Below are positions 6,228-12,719 of a stretch of DNA of 14,770 bases, piece by piece. Position 1 is the stretch's first letter. Every line of letters starts with the position of its first letter. Made by a program: the position numbers and the translations under genes. A model generated the notes under the pieces. It worked only from the letters and a program-made list of their open reading frames with translations. It was not told the DNA's origin and ran no database searches. Source of the DNA: Elusimicrobiota bacterium (GTDB lineage Bacteria > Elusimicrobiota > Elusimicrobia > Elusimicrobiales > Elusimicrobiaceae); the NCBI GenBank assembly GCA_023393825.1, contig JAEXBW010000120.1, forward strand, positions 1 to 14,770, read 5' to 3'.

Positions 6228-7670
6228 TTAAAATTTCGGCAAAACTATATTTATTTTTCCGCTGTCTTGTTTGTTTGTGTTGCCGACGGATTTAATAATA
6301 TCTTTTTTTAACTTTTCCTGCTGGTTTTTGTCGTACTCTTTTGCAGCTTTTTCCGCCCAGCCTTCTATGTATTTCATAACCACGTTAAACGCGCCTTGCA
6401 TATGCACGCTGCTCACCCATTCTTTGGGGCTGTGTTCATTGTGAAATCCGGCAAAAAGATTATAGGCGGGTACGCCCATAAAGGTAATATCATTGGCGTC
6501 GCTGCCGCCGCGTGCGGCTTCAAGCTTGGGCGTTACGCCCGCTTTTTGATATGCGGCTAAAAGCAAATTGTAATTATCGGGATAATTTTTAAGTATCTCT
6601 TTAGAGTTTTTGTAGCTGTCGTTAATTTGCAGGGATATTGTTATAGCGTCCGCATGGTCTTTATATTTTGCATTTATATAATTGGTGTAATAGGCTGTTA
6701 TATCGGAAACCATATCTTTAAGGTGTTCAAAAGCTTGGGCGTCGTGTTCCCTTATCCTACCGAATATCGTGCATTGCGTGCCTGTTTCTTCCACCTTATA
6801 ATAACTTGCGTAACCTTGCGTGTCTTTGGTGGTGTATGGGCGCAAATCGCGCGGGAAAAGTTGCAAAATATCGTCTTTCATAAACGTGGCGGAAGGCAAG
6901 GTTTGCGCACCGGGGTGGCCCGCGGGCGGTGCTTTTACCGTTATTTTAAAATCAGCGGCGTTAAAGTTTTCCGTAGCTAAGCGGCCAAAGCCGCGCCCGT
7001 CTAAAACAAGGCCGTAATCTGCCGCAATTTTATCTTTAGTTAAATGTTTTGTACCGTCGCCAATTTCTTCGTCCGTAGTAAAAATAATTTTTACGGTGCC
7101 GTGTTTTATCTTTTTATTTTTTACAAGTTGCTCGGCTATAGTCATTATTACCGACACGCCCGCCTTGTCATCGCCGCCGATAATTGTGTTGCCGTCGCTG
7201 GTTATAATGTTTCCACCCGCCGCGCTTGCCAAATAAGTATCGTCAGCGGTGGTAAGGGTGTAATCATTATTTATTTTAAGGTCGCCGCCTTTATATTCGT
7301 GTACGACGGGTTTGGGGTTTTTGCCTTTTAAATCTTCGTCGGGGGTGGTATCCATGTGAGAAGAAAGAAAGATAACGGGCGCGTATTTTACCGTTGCGGG
7401 GATTTCCGCAAAAACGTAATAATTTTCGTCCACGCGCACATTGCTTGCGCCTATTTCTTTAAGTTCCTGCGCCAAAAGGTTTGCAAATGTTTTTTGCCCC
7501 TCGCTTGTGGGGGAGGTTTTTGCATCATATTCGCTTTGCGTGTTTATTTTTGCGTAGCGTACAAATCTTTCCGTTAAGGTTTGCTGCAAGCTGTTTTGCG
7601 CAAAAACCTTTGGCGGCAAAGCCAAAAGCATTATTATAAGCGCGCTTGCCCAACTGCTTGTTTTTGTCAT
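6228..7670 (-). CDS. Exported PepT-type M20 metallo-aminopeptidase (tripeptidase T-like)
   Basis: With the start at 7670 the product has 480 residues. It has the dinuclear zinc residues of the PepT branch of M20: H105 and D107 in SHMDTTPDE, bridging D167 in IGGDDKAG, E201-E202 in TTDEEIGDG, and D224 in VLDGRGFGRL followed by the PepT-typical ENFNA. H413 lies in GFHNEHSPKEW near the end. The lid domain keeps HPGAQ (252-256), and RGGSDAND (387-394) is intact. Unlike classical cytosolic PepT (about 408 residues), it opens with a clear signal peptide, MTKTSSWASALIIMLLALPP to KVFA|Q. It also has a charged C-terminal extension of about 40 residues, so it should trim peptides in the periplasm or outside. 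A minus-strand TATAAT at 7814-7819 may be its -10 box, giving a leader of about 130 bases. rdgB follows after 3 bases. Confidence 0.9.
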   Translation of the reverse strand: MTKTSSWASALIIMLLALPPKVFAQNSLQQTLTERFVRYAKINTQSEYDAKTSPTSEGQKTFANLLAQELKEIGASNVRVDENYYVFAEIPATVKYAPVIFLSSHMDTTPDEDLKGKNPKPVVHEYKGGDLKINNDYTLTTADDTYLASAAGGNIITSDGNTIIGGDDKAGVSVIMTIAEQLVKNKKIKHGTVKIIFTTDEEIGDGTKHLTKDKIAADYGLVLDGRGFGRLATENFNAADFKITVKAPPAGHPGAQTLPSATFMKDDILQLFPRDLRPYTTKDTQGYASYYKVEETGTQCTIFGRIREHDAQAFEHLKDMVSDITAYYTNYINAKYKDHADAITISLQINDSYKNSKEILKNYPDNYNLLLAAYQKAGVTPKLEAARGGSDANDITFMGVPAYNLFAGFHNEHSPKEWVSSVHMQGAFNVVMKYIEGWAEKAAKEYDKNQQEKLKKDIIKSVGNTNKQDSGKINIVLPKF

Positions 7671-7681
7671 AAAGTCCCCGT
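7671..7681 (-). promoter_or_regulatory. Ribosome binding site that decides the exported peptidase start
   Basis: On the minus strand ACGGGGAC stands about six bases before the ATG at 7670, which begins an ordinary signal peptide. A longer in-frame reading from a TTG at 7733 adds 21 residues before the signal peptide and has no such site, so it is not preferred. Confidence 0.65.
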
Positions 7682-7846
7682 TTAAAATTTTGCGGCTTAC
7701 ATATAATCTAAATAAAATTATTATTCCGCACAAGTGTATTTCGGCCCAAGGCTTGTTAGGCCCAATGGCCCATACTTTCCCTGTGGAGCAAAGACATTTT
7801 ATAATCTTATTGTATTATAAATATTTGTTGGAAAAACGGGCATTTT

Positions 7847-7880
7847 AAAACCCCCTCGTTTTAGCAAGGGGGCTTTTTTT
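7847..7880. terminator. Intrinsic terminator after valS, possibly bidirectional
   Basis: CCCCCT (7851-7856) pairs with AGGGGG (7867-7872), flanked by AAAA on one side and seven T on the other. The hairpin overlaps the valS stop codon and should end the minus-strand valS transcript. This implies a separate promoter for the exported peptidase. Confidence 0.8.
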
Positions 7881-10587
7881 AATTAAGATCTTTTATTGAA
7901 GCTTCTATCTGCGCGTGCTTTTGACGCATTTGCTCCAATTCGTCCTTGGCTTTATCCACCTGCTCCTTGGGGGCATTGTTTACAAAGCTTTCATTGCCAA
8001 GCATTCTGGTGCGGTTGGCTATGCCTGTTTCCACAACGGCAAGTTCTTTGGCAAGGCGTTGCTTTTCCTTCTCAAAATCTATAAGGCCCTCAAGCGGGAT
8101 ATAGATGGAAGTATTTGCAAACACCGCCGTGGCGGACTGCTTGGGCTTGGCTATATTCGCGCCGATTTCAAGCGTTTCCACTTTGGCAAGCGCGGTAATG
8201 TAGGCGGAATATTTATTTAATATTTCCGTTTCTTTAGCGTCGGAGGTGTTTAAAAGAACTTTAATTTTAAGAGCGGGCGGGACATTAAACTGCGCTCTTA
8301 CCGTTCTTATCTGGCTGATAACGCCTTGCAGTAAATTCATTTCCTCTTCCGCTTTTGTGTTTACGAATGCGGCGTTGAAAGAGGGGTAATCTTCCTGCAA
8401 TAAAAAGTCTTTTGTACCGGGGATAAACTGCTTAAAGCTTAAGGCAATTTCGTCGGTAATAAAAGGCATTACGGGGTGCAGGGCCTTAAGCGTGCCGTAA
8501 AGAACATTAACCAATATTGCCGTAACGTGTTCTTTATCTGCGCAGCCAAAGCGTTGCTTGGCAAGTTCTATATACCAGTCGCAGAAATCGCCCCACAGGA
8601 AGTGGTAAAGCGTGTCCGCGGCGGTTGCCATATCGTATTTTTCCACGGCGGCAGCCGCGCTTTGCATTGCTTTATTGTAGCGGGAAAGTATCCAAATATC
8701 GGCAAGTTCCGTGCTGTTTTCGGGCAGGTTAAGCGGGCCTTGTATACCCTCCATATTCATTTGTATAAAGCGGGAGGCATTGTAAATTTTATTGCAAAAA
8801 TTGCGCGCGCCCACAATGCTGTCTTCGCCGTAAGGTATATCCTTACCGGGGACGGCTTGCGAAACTAAAGAGAAGCGAACCGCGTCCGCGCCGTACTTTT
8901 CTATAAGGTCAAGCGGGTCCACAACATTGCCTAAAGATTTAGACATTTTTTTGCCCGTCTTATCTCTTACTATGCCGTTAAGCAGAACATCTTTAAACGG
9001 CGGTTTGCCTTCAAATTCAATACCCATCATTATCATGCGGGCGACCCACAGGTAAATAATTTCGTACCCCGTAACAAGCACGCTGGTGGGGTAGTAATAT
9101 TTAAGTTCTTTTGTTTGCTCAGGCCAGCCGAATACTGATATAGGCCACAGGGCGGAAGAGAACCAAGTATCTAAAACATCGGGGTCTTGCACGGTGTCGT
9201 GGCTGCCGCAATGCGGGCAGACGGGCTGCGTGAAGGAAACTATCGGCTGCGCGCCGTCTTCAAAAGAAACTTTTATCAGCTGCTCTTTGCCTTGCTTATC
9301 CGCGGCAAAAGTTAAACCCTTTGCGCTGCAATGGCGGCAATACCAAACGGGTATGCGGTGGCCCCACCAAATCTGACGGGAGATACACCAATCCTGCATA
9401 TTGGTAAGCCAGTTTTCAAGCGGGCCTTGCCAGTTGGCGGGATGTAATTTGACTTCGCCCGTCTGCACGGCTTTAAGCGCGGGCGCGGCAAGTTTATCCA
9501 TTTTTACAAACCATTGTTCGCTAAGGTAAGGCTCTATCGCGCTGTGGCAGCGATAGCAGGTGGAAACGGCATTATTATATTTTTCTTCCTTAACTAAAAG
9601 GCCTGCTTCTTCTAAATCTTTTACGGTTTCTTTGCGGCACAGTTCCCTGTCCATACCGATATATTTTGCGGGCGTATTTATCATCTTGCCCTTGTCGGAG
9701 ATTACAACAAAAACCTCAAGGTTATGACGCTGGCCGACTTCGTAGTCAACAGGGTCGTGGGCGGGGGTAATTTTGAGCGCGCCCGTGCCAAAATCTTTCT
9801 CAACCGCTTCGTCTGCTATGACGGGGATGAACCTGTCCGTAAGCGGGATTTGAACTTTTTTGCCGATTAAATTTGTGTATCTTTCGTCCTTAGGGTTTAC
9901 GGCCACGGCAGAGTCCGCAAAGATAGTTTCGGGGCGGGTGGTGGCGATGGTTATCGCGCCGCTGCCGTCCTGCAATTTATAGCTTAAATGCCAAAGTTTG
10001 CCGCTGTGCTGTTCGTGTTCAACTTCAATATCGGAAAGGGCTGTAGAGCAGCGCACGCACCAGTTAATCATACGTTTGCCGCGGTAAACATATTGCTTGT
10101 CCCAAAGTCTTTTAAAGCATTCGTAGACGGATTGGGCGCGGGCGTCGTCCATCGTAAAGCGAATATCGCTTTGGTCCAAGGCCCAACCCATTTTTTCAAA
10201 TTGATTAAAAATGGCATTGCCGCATTCTTTGTACCAGTCCCAAACAAGTTCTACAAATTTTTCGCGGCCTAAATCGTGGCGGGAAAGTTTTTGCTCTTTC
10301 GCCAGTTTCTTTTCCAATACATTTTGCGTGGCTATGCCGCCGTGGTCGGTACCTGGGACCCAGTTTGCGCTCTCCCCGCGCATGCGGTGGAAGCGGATTA
10401 AGGTATCCTGCAAAGTATCGTTAAGCCCGTGGCCCATGTGCAGCGCGCCCGTTATGTTTGGCGGGGGGATAACTATGACATAAGGTTTTTTGCTTTCGTC
10501 TAAGACGGGCTTAAAAACACCTTTTTCCTGCCATAATTTGGATAGTTTTTCTTCCACCAGTTTCGGGTCGTAGGCTTTGGGTAACAT
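7879..10587 (-). CDS. valS: Valyl-tRNA synthetase
   Basis: The 902-residue class I enzyme charges tRNA-Val in the cytosol. The HIGH signature is HMGH at 50-53 (within PPPNITGALHMGHG) and KMSKS is at 547-551. The inserted editing domain, which hydrolyses mischarged threonyl-tRNA, spans about 200-340 and shows TTRPETIFAD and the HDPVDYEVG segment. A zinc-binding pair C417-x2-C420 and C457-x2-C460 lies in the catalytic insertion. The anticodon-binding helical domain follows at about 600-770. The C-terminal tRNA-binding coiled coil (about 838-902, beginning FEKEKQRLAKEL) is complete. The ATG is preceded by AAGAGG eight bases upstream, within a near-palindrome AGAGGACCTCT. No T-box leader fits in the 87 bases between this gene and the divergent membrane-protein gene. 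Assignment is secure. Confidence 0.98.
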   Translation of the reverse strand: MLPKAYDPKLVEEKLSKLWQEKGVFKPVLDESKKPYVIVIPPPNITGALHMGHGLNDTLQDTLIRFHRMRGESANWVPGTDHGGIATQNVLEKKLAKEQKLSRHDLGREKFVELVWDWYKECGNAIFNQFEKMGWALDQSDIRFTMDDARAQSVYECFKRLWDKQYVYRGKRMINWCVRCSTALSDIEVEHEQHSGKLWHLSYKLQDGSGAITIATTRPETIFADSAVAVNPKDERYTNLIGKKVQIPLTDRFIPVIADEAVEKDFGTGALKITPAHDPVDYEVGQRHNLEVFVVISDKGKMINTPAKYIGMDRELCRKETVKDLEEAGLLVKEEKYNNAVSTCYRCHSAIEPYLSEQWFVKMDKLAAPALKAVQTGEVKLHPANWQGPLENWLTNMQDWCISRQIWWGHRIPVWYCRHCSAKGLTFAADKQGKEQLIKVSFEDGAQPIVSFTQPVCPHCGSHDTVQDPDVLDTWFSSALWPISVFGWPEQTKELKYYYPTSVLVTGYEIIYLWVARMIMMGIEFEGKPPFKDVLLNGIVRDKTGKKMSKSLGNVVDPLDLIEKYGADAVRFSLVSQAVPGKDIPYGEDSIVGARNFCNKIYNASRFIQMNMEGIQGPLNLPENSTELADIWILSRYNKAMQSAAAAVEKYDMATAADTLYHFLWGDFCDWYIELAKQRFGCADKEHVTAILVNVLYGTLKALHPVMPFITDEIALSFKQFIPGTKDFLLQEDYPSFNAAFVNTKAEEEMNLLQGVISQIRTVRAQFNVPPALKIKVLLNTSDAKETEILNKYSAYITALAKVETLEIGANIAKPKQSATAVFANTSIYIPLEGLIDFEKEKQRLAKELAVVETGIANRTRMLGNESFVNNAPKEQVDKAKDELEQMRQKHAQIEASIKDLN

Positions 10588-10674
10588 ATAGAGGTCCTCT
10601 TAAAAAATAATGTAAAAATTTTACCGCTGTATTGGGGCAATATATATATTCTATCAATTTAGTAGAATATTTGT

Positions 10675-10947
10675 ATGACGAAAGACTTGGAAAAGCAACA
10701 GGTGATAGAGCCTGAAATTATTAACGAACAGGGCGAAAATATTAGCCGCCAGAGCGAGGATTGTGATATTTCCCGCGCGGCAGGCCGCACAATGCTGACG
10801 GTTTTCGGCGGGCTTTTGGCCGCGCTTGCGGGCATTGCAATGTTTATTTTATTTTTAGCGGTCGCCATTGTGGTGGCTGTGCCTTTGCTTATTTTAAGCC
10901 TGTTTGGTAAAAAACCAAATGTAAAAGTTTTTAAATACAGAATTTAA
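10675..10947 (+). CDS. Small membrane protein of unknown function
   Basis: The 90-residue product has an acidic, hydrophilic N-terminus (1-38). It then has a nearly continuous hydrophobic stretch (about 40-77) long enough for two closely packed membrane helices, and a basic tail (GKKPNVKVFKYRI). The positive tail and acidic head suit an inner-membrane hairpin with both ends in the cytoplasm. I do not recognise a family. It is divergent from valS. No ribosome binding site precedes its ATG, and TAGAAT at 10663-10668 lies only six bases before it, so a leaderless transcript is possible. Codon use resembles the housekeeping neighbours, which supports it being real. Confidence 0.65.
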   Translation: MTKDLEKQQVIEPEIINEQGENISRQSEDCDISRAAGRTMLTVFGGLLAALAGIAMFILFLAVAIVVAVPLLILSLFGKKPNVKVFKYRI

Positions 10948-11049
10948 TTTTTTGCTGTTTTTAGGGCGGAGTTTGGCGGATGCTGTTTGGGTGTTTGGCA
11001 AATTTTTATTTTGTGTTTTAACTTTCCCTTTCGGTTAAAGTGCGATTTT

Positions 11050-11058
11050 TGGTATAAT
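11050..11058 (+). promoter_or_regulatory. Extended -10 promoter for tRNA-Ser
   Basis: TGGTATAAT is a perfect extended -10 element (TGn plus TATAAT). The -35 region at 17-18 bp spacing (TTTCGG/TTCGGT near 11029-11035) is poor. It is the only good -10 within 60 bases of the tRNA gene, and transcription would start near 11065. Confidence 0.65.
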
Positions 11059-11065
11059 TTGTTAT

Positions 11066-11092
11066 CAGAGTTGCAGAACACTCTGTTTTTTT
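11066..11092 (+). terminator. Terminator-like hairpin between promoter and tRNA-Ser
   Basis: CAGAGT (11066-11071) pairs with ACTCTG (11080-11085) around an 8-base loop and is followed directly by seven T. It has terminator form but sits downstream of the tRNA -10 box and 15 bases before the tRNA. It could end the transcript of the small membrane-protein gene, or attenuate tRNA transcription. Confidence 0.6.
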
Positions 11093-11106
11093 GTTCCTGT
11101 TTTTAA

Positions 11107-11193
11107 GGAGAGGTGGCCGAGCGGTTTAAGGCGCAGTCCTGGAAAGACTGTATACTTGAAAGGGTATCGAGGGTTCGAATCCCTCCCTCTCCG
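11107..11193 (+). tRNA. tRNA-Ser (anticodon GGA)
   Basis: An 87-base class II tRNA folds completely. The acceptor stem is GGAGAGG/CCTCTCC (11107-11113 with 11186-11192) with discriminator G11193. The anticodon stem is CAGTC/GACTG around the loop CTGGAAA, giving anticodon GGA at 11141-11143, which reads UCC and UCU. The long variable arm (about 11151-11168) is typical of serine tRNA. The T-arm is GAGGG-TTCGAAT-CCCTC. The CCA end is not encoded. T-rich sequence follows the gene. Its 3' end is duplicated at 11591-11607. Confidence 0.96.
11175..11191 (+). repeat. Direct repeat, copy 1 (within tRNA-Ser 3' end; att-like)
   Basis: TCGAATCCCTCCCTCTC covers the T-loop, the 3' side of the T-stem and six acceptor bases. 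The identical 17 bases recur at 11591-11607. This is the usual crossover region for tyrosine-recombinase elements that insert in tRNA genes. Confidence 0.8.
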
Positions 11194-11210
11194 AATTTTT
11201 TTAGGCTTTT

Positions 11211-11298
11211 TTGCTTATACTGCGTCGCTTTGCAACTCGGATATATCGGCAAAATCGCCTCCCTGATATACCTCGTTGCTTGCTTCTTGTCTAAGCAA
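11211..11298. repeat. Inverted-repeat-bounded unit A
   Basis: TTGCTTA (11211-11217) is the exact inverse of TAAGCAA (11292-11298). Inside, TCGGATA (11237-11243) and TATACCTC (11267-11274) match unit B at the same internal spacing. No coding sequence is present. Confidence 0.55.
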
Positions 11299-11312
11299 TA
11301 AAATCCTGTAAA

Positions 11313-11431
11313 AATTTTTAATCCCCCTTACTTCCTTGCTTCACGTCGTTCGGATACACGGGCCTTCGGGCGCTCTAGGTATACCTCACTATGTGTCAGC
11401 TTAGAATTAAGGGGGATTTGCTTTAAAAATT
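11313..11431. repeat. Inverted-repeat-bounded unit B
   Basis: An 11-bp inverted repeat (11320-11330 with 11408-11418, AATCCCCCTTA type) is extended by seven more pairs (11313-11319 with 11425-11431) across a 6-base bulge. Its core shares TCGGATA (11350-11356) and TATACCTC (11380-11387) with unit A; the aligned 43 bases agree at 24 positions without gaps. It resembles a small palindromic repeat or MITE-like relic. Confidence 0.55.
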
Positions 11432-11442
11432 GTGATATGGTA

Positions 11443-11582
11443 GCCAACATAAACTGCTTTATGTTTGGCAGGATTCGAAAAGCGGAGCGTTATTTTTGTT
11501 TGAGTGCGCAGTAGCCTTAGCGAAGGCGACGAAAGGCAAAAATCGCGAGCTGGGGTAGCGAGCTTTTTGCGTCAGCAAAAAG
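11443..11582. repeat. Cluster of short hairpins in the gene-less interval
   Basis: Three compact hairpins follow one another. The first is GCCAACATAAA with TTTATGTTTGGC around CTGC (11443-11469, one bulge). The second is GCCTT/AAGGC around AGCG (11514-11527). The third is CTTTTTGC/GCAAAAAG around GTCA (11563-11582). No gene is seen between the tRNA and the second repeat copy. Confidence 0.6.
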
Positions 11583-11590
11583 ACTTGTGA

Positions 11591-11607
11591 TCGAATCCCT
11601 CCCTCTC
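11591..11607 (+). repeat. Direct repeat, copy 2 (tRNA-Ser 3' end duplicate; att-like)
   Basis: This is an exact 17-base copy of the tRNA-Ser 3' end, 416 bases after the first. The base before it (A, not T) and the bases after it (TCT, not CG) differ, so the identity ends sharply. Confidence 0.8.
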
Positions 11608-11691
11608 TCTAAATTTGTATATTCTCTCTCCTTCCGTAACTTTTTATATTTGTGTAAAATGCTGGCTATTTCAATCATTAATCAACTATTT

Positions 11692-12486
11692 TTATTTCTT
11701 TTTTTTGGCTTTTTCTATTTCATATTTCTCTTTAAGATCTTTAAAGAACCACTTTACTATCGCTTTGGTTTTAAATTTATATTGTAGAGATGATTCAATT
11801 TTTACTTGGGAAAAATCTGAATCCAAATATTCCCATATGTTGTAATTAATATAATCACTTTGAGAGATCATTAGAATTGTGTGCGCTCTGGTAAATATTG
11901 TGGGGTTTTTACCATATACGTTAATAGCATAGTCGTATATTACTAATAACGGTGGCAGAACAGAATTTATCATCTTTTTATTCCAGTTGAGTTCTCTCTC
12001 TTGTTCTTTTTTATAGGATTCTTCTGTTTTGTTCATAGCATTATTGCGATTCTCTCTATATTTATTAGTCCATTTTAAATTCTCTCTCAAGTCGTTTAGT
12101 TTCAACACAACAGATGGTAATTCTGATACCAATGTTCTTGAGAGGGAGATGACTAACTCTGGGTCGCAGTCATTTTCTGCGACAAAGCGTACTCTTTCTG
12201 CTCTGGGAATATTTTCTTGTTCTTTAACCTGTTTATAGTTTATCTGCGCATCGTAGATGCATTCTAAAAGATGCACTAGTAAAATGTTTATATTTTCTAT
12301 TTTCTGTTTTCTTTCTCTTTCCGTTTCTTCTAGTAGTTTGTCCTTTCTCTCTTTGTTGTATAAGTACATAGTAAACAAAGATCCAGCAAAAACAGCAAGG
12401 ATAGTGCCCACGAAATTAAATATGCAAGAAACCCAATCAGTTCCCTGTAGACCCAGTAATTTTATTATAAAGTCCGGTGTTTCCAT
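11692..12486 (-). CDS. Single-pass membrane protein with a helical cytoplasmic domain, unknown function
   Basis: The 264-residue product has one membrane segment (about residues 19-43) followed by KERKDK, so the positive-inside rule puts the large C-terminal part in the cytoplasm. Residues 44-70 are charged and coiled-coil-like (EETERERKQKIENI), and the remainder is predicted mostly helical with a lysine-rich end (EIEKAKKKK). I recognise no catalytic motif and no named family. The ATG is preceded by AGGGGGA seven bases upstream. The gene is more AT-rich than the valS block and starts its convergent approach right after the second tRNA-Ser repeat, so it looks like accessory cargo. A minus-strand TATAAT at 12549-12554 may be its -10 box. 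Confidence 0.78.
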   Translation of the reverse strand: METPDFIIKLLGLQGTDWVSCIFNFVGTILAVFAGSLFTMYLYNKERKDKLLEETERERKQKIENINILLVHLLECIYDAQINYKQVKEQENIPRAERVRFVAENDCDPELVISLSRTLVSELPSVVLKLNDLRENLKWTNKYRENRNNAMNKTEESYKKEQERELNWNKKMINSVLPPLLVIYDYAINVYGKNPTIFTRAHTILMISQSDYINYNIWEYLDSDFSQVKIESSLQYKFKTKAIVKWFFKDLKEKYEIEKAKKKK

Positions 12487-12719
12487 TAAATATCCCCCTA
12501 ATTTTTTAAGGATTTTCTATAAAAATTTATTTACCTAATATACCTAAAATTATATATTATTGCTTCTTTTTTGGATTATTAATAGTTCCCATAATTTTGC
12601 GATATAGGTTCTTGCAAGCAAACTACAAATAACAACAGCTATATATCTATCCCAAATCTTGCTTGGTTTAATCTCAAAATGGTACAGTAGTAACAAATAA
12701 GAATAGGAGATTTTTTGAA

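Noticed and set aside
7671..7733. Longer N-terminus of the exported peptidase from TTG at 7733
   Set aside because: It would place 21 residues before a normal signal peptide; the ATG at 7670 has a good ribosome binding site.
10588..10674. T-box leader or other amino-acid riboswitch before valS
   Set aside because: Only 87 bases separate valS from the divergent gene, and no T-box consensus or stem I could be found.
11113..11301. A 62-codon frame across tRNA-Ser
   Set aside because: It is the well-known translation artefact of a tRNA gene (RVRIPPSP-like) and has no ribosome binding site.
11600..12370. Recurrent TTCTCTCT motifs across the membrane-protein gene
   Set aside because: Within the gene they arise from repeated arginine-glutamate and glutamate-arginine codon pairs on the minus strand and show no regular spacing, so neither a CRISPR nor a tandem repeat is supported.
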